Shown here: piece by piece, positions 54,378-62,818 of the stretch
Position numbering within the stretch: the stretch's first letter is position 1
Layout: each line of letters opens with the position of its first letter
NCBI RefSeq assembly: GCF_008064665.1
Contig: NZ_VRZA01000008.1
Span: 124,001-188,000, forward strand
DNA length: 64,000 nt
Reading direction: 5' to 3'
Origin: Parahaliea maris
GTDB lineage: Bacteria; Pseudomonadota; Gammaproteobacteria; Pseudomonadales; Halieaceae
Program-made: the position numbers and the translations under genes
Notes under the pieces: model-generated
Told to the model about the DNA's origin: nothing
Seen by the model: the letters and a program-made list of their open reading frames with translations, nothing else
Databases searched by the model: none

Positions 54378-56651
54378 CTAGAAGTTATAGCCCAGTACCA
54401 ATCCGTAAGTACGCGGATCGGAGACAAACCGGCGGTAAACAGGATAGACGTAAGTGGTCTGATCGTCGTCCTCGATATTCTTCAGGAACGCACTGGCGTA
54501 CCAAGAGTTGTCCGGTGAATCGAAGCGAATTGAAAAGTCGGTTCTGGTATAGTCCTCCTGGTAGGCGCCGGGTAGATACTGCTCAGGCGAAACATAGTAT
54601 CCATCGGAATAATGCGTATTCAATGCGAAACGCAGGTCCCCGCCAAACACTTCGAAGGTTTGTGAAATACCCAGGCTGCCGGAAAATTCCGGTGCGTTTT
54701 GAATGGGACGGCCACCGAGATCGAAATCCCCCTGATTCGCGAAAGGGCTGTTAGGCAATATAGCCGACCCATATTCGGCATCCAGATAAGCCAAAGACAG
54801 GCTCAGATCGCCACCCTCCCAGAGGGCAAACCGCGATTCAAGTTCCAATCCGTTCAGAGTGGTATCATCGGCGTTCTTGATTACGACAAAATCCGCACTT
54901 GCCCCCAGGTCTCCTGCAGGCTGCGTTTCAAATACTGAAAACTGATAGTTGTCATAGTCGTAGCGGAAAGCCGCCACATTGACCTGAGCCCGATAGTCCC
55001 AGAACTGGCTTTTCAGACCGACTTCATAGGCTATCAAATCCTCTGGATCGAACGAGGTAGGCGGGAACGTGGGAGATATCCCCCCCTGTTTAAATCCGGT
55101 AGCCACGTGAGCGTAAAACAGCGTATTTTCCCCGAGGTCGTACTCCAATCCCAGTTTGTACTGACTGCTGTCCTGGCTATCATCGAAAGCAAAGGAATCG
55201 CTTGCAGTTCCGCCAGGAGAGGTGAGCAGGTATTCGTAGTCCTGAGCGGTATCGTCACGACTCAGGCGCAATCCAGCCGTCAACCGAAACAGCTCCGTCA
55301 CCGAATAGGTTAGCTGACCGAAGGCAGCGATGGTCTCGGACGGCTGGAAGGTATTGTTCAAAGACAGCAGATCACCACTCGAGGTAAACGTGTCAACAGG
55401 CAATTCCCCGTCGCCCTGGTCTGACTCCAACCAGTACAAACCCGCCACGTACTGCCAGGGCCCGTCACTTTCCGAACTCAATCGCAGCTCCAAGGACGTG
55501 TACTCGACCTCGGCAAGCTGATCGCCATATGTCGATATATCGTAAGTTGGACCAGCAAACGGTACGATTGATCCAAACAGATAGTTGCTCACTAGCCGAT
55601 TCTCGATCTTCGTATACGAAGGCAGAACCGTAAGCGTTGCAAAATCCAGACCGACATTAATCTCTGCGCTGTAGGACTCTGATCGCCGCTCAATAAATCC
55701 TGGTAGATGCTCTCGGTTGTTGGACCAGGCATCGCCATTGTCTCGCTGCTCCCATCCGTCCGGGAACCTGAACACCGGGAATCCGGGTGGACCAAAGGGC
55801 GGGATCATCGTGGGATCGAAATTTTCAATAAAGAACGGCGGGGGGAATGCCAGGTTTCCGGCGGAACCGGGCACAGGCACCGTATTCTGCCCTGTGCCCC
55901 CCTGATCGAACACATCGGCTTTGGCAATTACATTGAAGTTATCATTCGGTTCGAAAAGCAACTTGGCACGAAGGCCCCAAAAATCCGAATCGTTACCACC
56001 ATCATCAATGTACCCATCCCTGTCCTCCGTAACGCCGGCAAAACGAACGGCGACGGTTTCTCCGAGTGGTATGTTAATTGCGCCTTCGGCCCGACGCAGG
56101 TCATAGTTCCCGATTGTCCCCGAGATAAACCCGGTTATTTCGTCGAGTGTTGGGTTGTTTGTGATGACATTGACAACACCACCGGAGGCGTTGCGACCAT
56201 ACAGCGTACCCTGTGGTCCTCGCAGCGCCTCTACCCTTGCGACATCGAACGCACCAGCGCTGACTGCTTCGGTACGCCCGTTATAAACCCCATCCACCAT
56301 AAGGGCAACGGCCGGGTCAGCGAACATCGGGTCGATCGACGAGCCGACGCCTCTGATGTAAATCTGGGCTCCCTGTGCCAAGCCCTGAACCTCTATCGAA
56401 TTGAAGTCCTTGAGCACATCGGCTAGCGAGCTTTTGGCGTCCTTTATGATATCCTGACCAAGAATCGCGGAAACAGACAGGGGCGTATTCTGCAGGGTCT
56501 GTTCGCGCTTCTGCGCTGTGACGATAATTTCCTCCAATACCAGTCGGCCGTCATCAACTTGTGCATACGCACTGGTTGAAACCAGCGCCGCAATCGCAGT
56601 CGCTGCGAACGGTATTTGGTGTTCTCTTGACGATTTCCAGGTGAACTTCAT
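54378..56651 (-). CDS. TonB-dependent receptor (second)
   Basis: 757 aa, ATG at 56651 with GGGAGAG five bases upstream. Signal peptide residues 1-30 (STSAYA), TonB box EEIIVTAQKR at 40-49, plug with VARVEALRGPQGTLYGRNASGGVVNVITNNP, then a barrel ending LGLVLGYNF. Barrel loops include an aromatic/Pro-rich stretch around residues 280-305 (FPPPFFIENF then IPPFGPPGFPVF). It is related to, but not a close copy of, the receptor at 25112. No 11-bp repeat site was found upstream. Same strand as the aromatic-degradation genes that precede it, so it likely brings in their substrate. Confidence 0.92.
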   Translation of the reverse strand: MKFTWKSSREHQIPFAATAIAALVSTSAYAQVDDGRLVLEEIIVTAQKREQTLQNTPLSVSAILGQDIIKDAKSSLADVLKDFNSIEVQGLAQGAQIYIRGVGSSIDPMFADPAVALMVDGVYNGRTEAVSAGAFDVARVEALRGPQGTLYGRNASGGVVNVITNNPTLDEITGFISGTIGNYDLRRAEGAINIPLGETVAVRFAGVTEDRDGYIDDGGNDSDFWGLRAKLLFEPNDNFNVIAKADVFDQGGTGQNTVPVPGSAGNLAFPPPFFIENFDPTMIPPFGPPGFPVFRFPDGWEQRDNGDAWSNNREHLPGFIERRSESYSAEINVGLDFATLTVLPSYTKIENRLVSNYLFGSIVPFAGPTYDISTYGDQLAEVEYTSLELRLSSESDGPWQYVAGLYWLESDQGDGELPVDTFTSSGDLLSLNNTFQPSETIAAFGQLTYSVTELFRLTAGLRLSRDDTAQDYEYLLTSPGGTASDSFAFDDSQDSSQYKLGLEYDLGENTLFYAHVATGFKQGGISPTFPPTSFDPEDLIAYEVGLKSQFWDYRAQVNVAAFRYDYDNYQFSVFETQPAGDLGASADFVVIKNADDTTLNGLELESRFALWEGGDLSLSLAYLDAEYGSAILPNSPFANQGDFDLGGRPIQNAPEFSGSLGISQTFEVFGGDLRFALNTHYSDGYYVSPEQYLPGAYQEDYTRTDFSIRFDSPDNSWYASAFLKNIEDDDQTTYVYPVYRRFVSDPRTYGLVLGYNF

Positions 56652-56804
56652 TGTGTCTCTCCCGTATTAATATTATGGGTTTTGCTTTTGAAAACTGATC
56701 ACTTAAAACGCCTTTTGGCATCACTCCTGTACGGCCGTGGCTGAGACGCAATTCGCGAGAACTGGTCGAGGCCGCTGAGTCAAACTGGCCGGATTCCTAT
56801 TGAG

Positions 56805-57788
56805 TCATTTGTGCGAATCTACAAACCTATGCTTGATGGCACCGAATACAGACTGGCCGCCAGAATCCAGAACGTCGAATTCCAGTGTCTCGCCAAATTT
56901 AATGAAATCCGTGCGGAATTCCCCGTACTCGATTTTATCCAGGGCCCTGCGCTCGGCCAGGCATGCGGAACCGACCTCTTTGCAATTCTGATTGGAAACC
57001 GTGCCGGAACCGACAATCGCTCCTGCACGAAGATTTCGGTTATAGCCCAGATGACTTATTATCTGGCCAAAGCTGAAATCCATTTCTCCGCCGTTGGGAT
57101 TACCGAACCACTCGTCATTGCGTTTGACGCGCATATCAAGGTGAATTCGACCATGACGCCACGCATCGCCAAGTTCGTCCAGAGTTACGGCAACGGGAGC
57201 AAACACAGTGGCCGGTTTGGCGTTAATAAAACCAAACCCCATACTCAATTCACGAAACAGGTGAGTCCGCATGCTCACGTCGTTCATAATCGTGATCAGT
57301 TTAATATGCTTCTCCGCATCCTCGGGTGAAACCCCCATCGGAACGTCATCAAGAATTACTGCAAACTCCCCTTCAAAATCGCAGTTATCCTCTTCATCAG
57401 GGAACGGGTAGTCATCACGGGGACCAAGAAAGTCATCACTCTGTCGCTGGACCAGAATCGGTATGCCCTTGTCTTTCTTGACGTCGAGGTCAAAGGCCTT
57501 CTCCATGATATCGCCATGGTTAAGGAAGGCTGAAGCGTCAACAAACTGGTAGCATCTTGGCAATGGAGACATCACCCTGGCAGGGTCAAATGCGAAGGCA
57601 TCCTTAAGGTTACCTGCATTGAGATGTTCATAGCGGTTCCGCAGGGGCTCTTCCACCGACTCCCAGTTTTCGAGCGCTTCGATCATGGTGTCGACTACGG
57701 TACTCGCATAGACTGCTTTCGATAAATCCCTGGAGACTATTAGCAGACGGCCGTCCCGTGTGCCGTTATTAAGGGTGGCAAGTTTCAT
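56805..57788 (-). CDS. Fumarylacetoacetate hydrolase family protein
   Basis: 327 aa, ATG with AGGAG six bases upstream. An N-terminal cap domain of about 75 residues precedes the FAH fold. Metal-ligand segment NCDFEGEFAVILDD near residue 133 and SFGQIISHLGYNRNLRAGAIVGSGTVSNQN are the family landmarks. Members hydrolyse C-C bonds of fumarylacetoacetate or acylpyruvates, or act as hydratases/decarboxylases in meta-cleavage pathways. Follows the SDR gene by nine bases in the minus-strand aromatic cluster. Confidence 0.9.
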   Translation of the reverse strand: MKLATLNNGTRDGRLLIVSRDLSKAVYASTVVDTMIEALENWESVEEPLRNRYEHLNAGNLKDAFAFDPARVMSPLPRCYQFVDASAFLNHGDIMEKAFDLDVKKDKGIPILVQRQSDDFLGPRDDYPFPDEEDNCDFEGEFAVILDDVPMGVSPEDAEKHIKLITIMNDVSMRTHLFRELSMGFGFINAKPATVFAPVAVTLDELGDAWRHGRIHLDMRVKRNDEWFGNPNGGEMDFSFGQIISHLGYNRNLRAGAIVGSGTVSNQNCKEVGSACLAERRALDKIEYGEFRTDFIKFGETLEFDVLDSGGQSVFGAIKHRFVDSHK

Positions 57789-57797
57789 GGATATCTC

Positions 57798-58541
57798 CTA
57801 GAACCGTACACCGCCATCGCAGTTGATCGTCTGCCCAGTGACGAAGCCGCAATGCTCGGAGGTTAGAAACAGCAGGGCACCCACCAGATCGGCGGGCTCC
57901 TCGGTGCGCTTGATGAGTTGCAGGTCCCGTACAGAGTCGAAGAGTTCGGTGGGCAGGTTTTTTTCCGACTCCACAGTCCGCGTCAGGCCCGGGGACAGGG
58001 CATTTACCAGGATGCCGTCTCCACCGAATTCCGCTGCCAATGCACGGGTCAGGCCGATTCCGGCCATCTTCGTAGTAACGTAGGCCAGGAAGCCGGGCAT
58101 TGGCGTTCCTGTAGTACTGGAGGCGATTTGCACGATGCGGCCGTATCCCCGCTCGGACATACCCGGCGTGAGCAATTTGGCGAGCAGGAAGGAGGCTTCG
58201 ACATTGATCGCCTCAAAACGCCGAAACTGTTCGAGAGTCAGCTCCGCAAAGGGCGTAACGGGCATATAGGCGGCATTGTTGACCAGGATGTCGCAGCGGC
58301 CAAAGCTTTCCAGTACACCTTCGACAAACAGTTTAATCTGCGCTGCATCAGAAAGATCACAGCGCTGGACAAACGTACGGCGACCTAGCGCTTCAATGTC
58401 GGCGGCTACCGCCGTCGCATCAGCAATATCCGCGATCGCGATGTCGCAGCCCCTGGCCGCAAGCGCCAGGGAGAATTCGCGCCCGAGGCCACCGGCAGCA
58501 CCGGTAATAACGGCAACGCGTCCAGTGTGACTGCCGGACAT
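57798..58541 (-). CDS. Short-chain dehydrogenase/reductase
   Basis: 247 aa from ATG 58541, chosen for the AGGAGG seven bases upstream. Classical SDR: AVITGAAGGLGREFSLALAARG cofactor loop, DIADA acidic end suited to NAD, NNAAYMPV, and the active site SSTTGTPMPGFLAYVTTKMA (Tyr-x-x-x-Lys as YVTTK). C-terminal GFVTGQTINCDGGVRF is standard. Acts in the cytoplasm as an alcohol or diol dehydrogenase, for example re-aromatising a dihydrodiol or oxidising a side-chain alcohol. Nine bases upstream of the FAH gene, probably one transcript. Confidence 0.9.
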   Translation of the reverse strand: MSGSHTGRVAVITGAAGGLGREFSLALAARGCDIAIADIADATAVAADIEALGRRTFVQRCDLSDAAQIKLFVEGVLESFGRCDILVNNAAYMPVTPFAELTLEQFRRFEAINVEASFLLAKLLTPGMSERGYGRIVQIASSTTGTPMPGFLAYVTTKMAGIGLTRALAAEFGGDGILVNALSPGLTRTVESEKNLPTELFDSVRDLQLIKRTEEPADLVGALLFLTSEHCGFVTGQTINCDGGVRF

Positions 58542-58690
58542 TATCCTGCCTCCTTCGTGCACGAGTGGTCATACGCGCACCAGTTTATAAAGGCAGGGAC
58601 AGGGCAAGAACTCGTTTATACGAATTACAGCTATCGGTTTCCCGGATAGTGATGCGTTCAGCCCCCAAAGAGTACCAGACGGGACGCTGC

Positions 58691-59599
58691 TTAACGCTCG
58701 CGGGCAACCTGTACAATCTGCTCGCTCAACCACTGTATTCCGGGGTCCAGGTCGCGAAATTTGTGCCACTGGATGCCCCAGGGAATACTCGGCATCTTCA
58801 GGGGTACCGGCACCATTTTCAGCGGCAGGTAATTGACCCACTGCTCCGCCAACTGCTTATACACAGTGGCGATCCGCATGGTGCCGCTGAGATATTGGGG
58901 AATGGCGCTGAAGGTCGAGGCCACGATCTCCTCCCGCAGTTCCAGCCCCTGACGTTCGCTCAGGTAAATCTGGTCCTGGCTCTGGGCGCGCTGTGAGCCG
59001 AACCTCACGGTGACGTGACCAGCGGACAGGAACTTTTCTACCGTTAATTCGCCATTCAGCAAGGGGTTCTCCTCCCAACCGATACACACAAATTCCTCAT
59101 TGAACAGCGTACGGGAGGGATGATCTCCAGACAAAACATGCTCTGGCATAATCAGGAAGTCTACATCCCCCTGTTCCAGCTTTTCCCAGGGGTTATTGGT
59201 GGGCGCAAAGAACTCGAAACGCAGTCCCGGGGCGAGTTCTGTCACCCTGCGAATCACATCAGCCATCAGTGTGGTAGCGGTGTAATCACTGACCAGGAAG
59301 CGAAATTTCCGCCGGGATTCTGACTCGTCAAAATCAAGCTTGCGTTCGACCGTGGCCTGAATCTGCAGGAGGATGTTGTGCACCGGCGCCGCAAGGCTTT
59401 CCCCCAGCGGCGTCGGCGCCATCTGTGCACCGACACGAACCAGCAGGTCGTCCTCAAAGAACTCGCGTAATCGAGCCAGTGCGCCGCTGGTCGCGGGCTG
59501 GCTCAGGTGAATGCGCTCGGCAGCGCGGGTGATGCTGCGCTCGCTGAGCAAGGCATCCAGTGCTACAAGTAGGTTCAGGTCGAGACGGTTCAGTCGCAT
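58691..59599 (-). CDS. LysR family regulator
   Basis: 302 aa, ATG with AGGAGAG upstream. N-terminal winged helix LDLNLLVALDALLSERSITRAAERIHLSQPATSGALARLREFF, then a NodD-type effector domain (FRFLVSDYTATTLMADVIRRV; IPWGIQWHKFRDLDPGIQWL at the end). NodD-like LysR proteins commonly sense aromatic or flavonoid compounds and activate the catabolic genes beside them. It sits in the middle of the same-strand aromatic cluster. A dyad at 59648-59665 before it is a candidate binding site. Confidence 0.9.
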   Translation of the reverse strand: MRLNRLDLNLLVALDALLSERSITRAAERIHLSQPATSGALARLREFFEDDLLVRVGAQMAPTPLGESLAAPVHNILLQIQATVERKLDFDESESRRKFRFLVSDYTATTLMADVIRRVTELAPGLRFEFFAPTNNPWEKLEQGDVDFLIMPEHVLSGDHPSRTLFNEEFVCIGWEENPLLNGELTVEKFLSAGHVTVRFGSQRAQSQDQIYLSERQGLELREEIVASTFSAIPQYLSGTMRIATVYKQLAEQWVNYLPLKMVPVPLKMPSIPWGIQWHKFRDLDPGIQWLSEQIVQVARER

Positions 59600-59647
59600 T
59601 ATGCTCTCCTGCGATCGCCAGCACCTGCCACAGGGTCCGACGAATTG

Positions 59648-59665
59648 TTATAAGCAGGAGTATAA
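59648..59665. promoter_or_regulatory. Candidate LysR-type dyad
   Basis: TTATA, eight bases, TATAA: a perfect 5-bp dyad fitting the T-N11-A pattern of LysR sites, 49 bases before the LysR gene start. Outer bases TTG and CAA extend it imperfectly. Autoregulation is the likely use. Confidence 0.4.
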
Positions 59666-59794
59666 CGACAATATGCTGGCAGGACAGCTCAGAAGCCGTC
59701 CGTGACCAGTGCCACCTGACTTGTGAGATCGAATAATGTACTCAGTTTGGCAACGATCTGGAAAGCGGTGGAACGCGAATCGGCTTGGAATCGG

Positions 59795-60922
59795 CTAAAT
59801 CGGCGCCAGCAGTGCCGCGATCGACAGGCTCATGATCTGGCCGTGTTCTTCACGCGAACCCCCGGTCATCTCGATTTCACCCAGGCGGCTGGAATTGGCG
59901 ACGATCATACGGCAGCGTTCCCAGCGGCGGTTCTGGTAGCGTTCGAGCACCTCAGGCAGGGCACCGCCGCGCGCGAACTCCTCACCCAGCACTACCGCAT
60001 CCTCGTGCCCCATTCCGGCGCCAGAGGCCATATGGGGGGTAGTAGCGTGTACACAGTCGCCGATCAGTAACACCCGCCCCTTGTACCAGGGGCGCGGCAT
60101 CATCATGCCCTCCAGCGGCCGGTAGAGAATCTGGCAACTCTCGTCGAGATATTCCCGGATCTTTACCAGTATCGGCGCCGTGTATTCGTCCAGCAGTCCG
60201 CGCAGGTGTGGCAGCAACTGGTCGTCGGGAATGCGTTCCCGGGTCGGGCGCAGCTCGGTGTAGTAGAGGTACATTTCATCATCTGACACCGGGGTGAAGC
60301 CGACCTTGCTGTCCTTGCCAAAAAACATCATGGAGGTCTCCGCGCCAAAGCGGGGCAGGACGGCCCGCCACACGCCCTGCCCCGAGTAGGCAGGGGTGGG
60401 TGCTTCGGGAAACAGGGCTTTGCGCACCGAAGAGTAAACCCCGTCGGCGGCGACCAGCAGGTCGTAGGACTGCCTGGTGCCATCGGTGAACTCCACCGTA
60501 ACGGCGTCCTCGTCCTGCTCGATTTTGCTGAAAGTGGTGCCAAGGCGCACCACTGCACCAGACGCGCGGGTCGCGTCGGCGAGGATATTCGCCAGTACCG
60601 GCCGCATGATGCCGCCACCGCCAAGGATATCCGTCCCGGGCACCTGGGGCGTCTCGATGCGATGCAGCAGGGTGCCGTCTGCCGAGTACTGCTCCACACC
60701 GCGGGTCATGGCTCCCTGCTCGCGGAACTGCGGCAGAACACCGATTGCGCCCAGCGCTCGCAGCGAGGGGCCACTGACGGTAATGCCCGCTCCGTCAGTG
60801 CGCCAGTTCGGATCGATCTCGGCAATCTCCACATCGACACCGAGTTTGCGAAACTGGATCGCCGTGGACATTCCGGAAAAGCCGCCACCAATAATCAATA
60901 CGCGTTGTGCTGGCAAAGCCAT
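59795..60922 (-). CDS. FAD-dependent aromatic monooxygenase
   Basis: 375 aa from ATG 60922 with GGAGG nine bases upstream; the frame extends upstream into the Rieske gene without support. Flavoprotein hydroxylase of the salicylate/3-hydroxybenzoate type: GGGFSGMSTAIQFRKLG for the FAD ADP part (residues 12-28), DLLVAADGVYSSVRK (DG motif) and RVLLIGDCVHATTPHMASGAGMGHEDAVVLGEEF (GD motif near 286). It hydroxylates an aromatic ring using NAD(P)H and oxygen, giving the substrate of ring cleavage. Its start lies one base after the Rieske stop. Confidence 0.92.
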   Translation of the reverse strand: MALPAQRVLIIGGGFSGMSTAIQFRKLGVDVEIAEIDPNWRTDGAGITVSGPSLRALGAIGVLPQFREQGAMTRGVEQYSADGTLLHRIETPQVPGTDILGGGGIMRPVLANILADATRASGAVVRLGTTFSKIEQDEDAVTVEFTDGTRQSYDLLVAADGVYSSVRKALFPEAPTPAYSGQGVWRAVLPRFGAETSMMFFGKDSKVGFTPVSDDEMYLYYTELRPTRERIPDDQLLPHLRGLLDEYTAPILVKIREYLDESCQILYRPLEGMMMPRPWYKGRVLLIGDCVHATTPHMASGAGMGHEDAVVLGEEFARGGALPEVLERYQNRRWERCRMIVANSSRLGEIEMTGGSREEHGQIMSLSIAALLAPI

Positions 60923-60923
60923 T

Positions 60924-61280
60924 TTATTGTTCCTCCACTCCCGCGTCGGGATACCAGTACAACTGTTCGTCACCTTCCAGTCGCACGTTCAAAGCTTTCA
61001 GTCCCAGTCCACGACAGGGACCCATTGTGCATTCGCCACTTTCCACATCAAAAAGGGCACCGTGACCGGCACAGACAATGTGCGTTCGCTCACTGTCCAG
61101 GTACTCGTGTTTGCGCCAGGGCATCGATGCACCTTCGTACCCGGGATGGGGGCAGGCATTGCGCCAGGCGTAAATCTGTCGACCCCGGCGCACGACAAAC
61201 AGGTAGTCGCGACCGCCACCCCGGGGATCGAACCCACGGCTGTGCCCGTCCGGAATGTCCCGCAGCGCACACAGGTGCAC
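60924..61280 (-). CDS. Rieske [2Fe-2S] ferredoxin-like protein
   Basis: 118 aa from GTG 61280; a TTG at 61289 is only one base after GGAGGGAG, too close, so the GTG is preferred. Rieske cluster motifs CPHPGYEG (C-x-H) near residue 40 and CAGHGALFDVESGECTMGPCRG (C-x-x-H) near 66 are complete. It is a small soluble electron carrier. It stands between the VOC dioxygenase gene and the FAD monooxygenase gene; no Rieske oxygenase large subunit is in the window, so its partner may be the P450, a remote oxygenase, or reactivation of the extradiol enzyme. Confidence 0.9.
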   Translation of the reverse strand: MHLCALRDIPDGHSRGFDPRGGGRDYLFVVRRGRQIYAWRNACPHPGYEGASMPWRKHEYLDSERTHIVCAGHGALFDVESGECTMGPCRGLGLKALNVRLEGDEQLYWYPDAGVEEQ

Positions 61281-61306
61281 TCTCGCCAAACTCCCTCCGG
61301 GGCTGG

Positions 61307-62239
61307 TCAGTGCGGATCTCCCCCCGGCATCCAGTTGTCTACCAGGGTGAAATTGAATATCTGGGAGGCATCCTCCGAGGACTCACAAGCCCGCGGTTCC
61401 CAGCTATCGTCGTGCAAATCCATATCGGCGTCGTATTCAACGTGCACGCCCATGGGGCTGTTGAAGTACCAGAACCAGTTGGAGCCAAAAATGTGACGAC
61501 CGGGGCCCCAGAATGACTCATAGCCCTTGTCCTGGAAGCGCTTGCCCGCCTGCAGCAGGTCGCTGGGATTGGCCATGTGGAAGGTGAAATGTTCGACCCC
61601 CTGCATGTGGGGCGGCGTATGCACCATGAACAATGTGTGATGGTCCAGGGTTCCCGCCGGGCGCAAAAACGGCCCCAGGTTGGTAAAGCGATCGGCAACG
61701 CGAAATCCCAGTCGCTCCACATAGAAGGCCTCGGCCTTGTGCTGGTCAGGGACAAAGTACACCACATGTGACAGTGTCACCGGCACAATGTCCTTATCGA
61801 CAGCGGCCCCGATGACATTCACCCCGCGGTTCTGCCTGGCGCCGGGACAATTGACGATCTCGTCAGCGGCTTCCAGGGGGCGGCGGATACTCACCTGAAA
61901 GCCCAGGGCGAAGCCCATGTCATCCAGGGTTTCAATAGAGCCGTCGTCCAGGCGCTTGACCTCGCGATCCCTGCCCAGTTCCTCGGCAATCTGCTCCAGG
62001 GTAGCCGCGTCAGCCACGCCGTAGATGGTCTTGCGCAGGGTGCTCCCGGTGGGCAGCGCAGGTGGGAGGGAGGGGTCATCAGCGCGGCGAATTTCCACAT
62101 AGGTGCCGTCCAGGCCCTCGAAGCGCCCGCCCTGCGCCGACACGTCCCGGGGAATCAAGCCATAGTCTGTCAGGTACTGGTTGCAGGCAGCGACATTGTC
62201 GACACCAAATACCAGGCCATCGGGTCCGAGGATATTCAT
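61307..62239 (-). CDS. VOC-family extradiol ring-cleavage dioxygenase-like protein
   Basis: 310 aa, two VOC modules, the size of type I extradiol dioxygenases; ATG with GAGGTGG upstream. The C-terminal module has the three expected iron ligands: His in LSHVVYFVPD near residue 156, His in GVEHFTFHM near 216 and Glu in GVHVEYDADMD near 266. These enzymes open catechol-type rings next to a hydroxyl. It is placed between the smaller VOC gene and the Rieske gene, consistent with a meta-cleavage route: hydroxylation, ring opening, then hydrolysis. Confidence 0.87.
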   Translation of the reverse strand: MNILGPDGLVFGVDNVAACNQYLTDYGLIPRDVSAQGGRFEGLDGTYVEIRRADDPSLPPALPTGSTLRKTIYGVADAATLEQIAEELGRDREVKRLDDGSIETLDDMGFALGFQVSIRRPLEAADEIVNCPGARQNRGVNVIGAAVDKDIVPVTLSHVVYFVPDQHKAEAFYVERLGFRVADRFTNLGPFLRPAGTLDHHTLFMVHTPPHMQGVEHFTFHMANPSDLLQAGKRFQDKGYESFWGPGRHIFGSNWFWYFNSPMGVHVEYDADMDLHDDSWEPRACESSEDASQIFNFTLVDNWMPGGDPH

Positions 62240-62402
62240 TGCCAGTTACCACCTCTTGTTGTGCTGTGATTGATGTACTCAGTGGCCACTGAGTCTAGTG
62301 AGGGGCCACCGGCTGAACAAATCGTTTGTGCCGATGCGGGCTATCCAACAGGCTGATGGCTCCACGGCGCCAGCAACAGACGCCGGTTTCACACTCAAAC
62401 CC

Positions 62403-62813
62403 TCAGTCACGGGTTTCCTCGACAAACTCAATCAGGTTACCTGCGCAGTCACGAAGGAAGCATCCGCGACCGAAGCCCTCCCGTACCACGAAGGCGATGT
62501 CCGCTCCCCTGGACTCCACCTCAAGGAGAAAGGTTTCGAGGTCAGACACCTGGAAGGCGACATGCTTGTTACCGTGGGTCTGCAGGTCAGTGATCGGCGT
62601 GCGACGTTCCGCGGGCAGTGGTCTGGCGTCCTCCACCTGGAATATCTCGAAGCGCATCGCCCCCTTGCGTACCATCGCCACCCGGGCCCGGGCCGGAGGT
62701 ATCTCAAACCGGCGTTCCAGGTCGAATCCCAGTATGTCGTGATACCAGGCGATCGCCTGTTCCAGATCGGGGACATTGACACCGCCGTGGTGAAAACGGA
62801 ATTCGGGGGCCAT
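62403..62813 (-). CDS. Small VOC-family protein
   Basis: 136 aa from the ATG at 62813 (MAPEFRFHHGG); the frame reaches further upstream only inside the hydrolase gene. Single glyoxalase/VOC module pair: FHHGGVNVPDLEQAIAWYHDILGFDLERRF, HVAFQVSDLETFLLEVESRGADI, and CAGNLIEFVEE at the end, giving H, H, E type metal ligands. Could be an isomerase, epimerase or glyoxalase for a pathway intermediate. Five bases after the hydrolase gene, same strand. Confidence 0.83.
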   Translation of the reverse strand: MAPEFRFHHGGVNVPDLEQAIAWYHDILGFDLERRFEIPPARARVAMVRKGAMRFEIFQVEDARPLPAERRTPITDLQTHGNKHVAFQVSDLETFLLEVESRGADIAFVVREGFGRGCFLRDCAGNLIEFVEETRD

Positions 62814-62818
62814 CAGGC

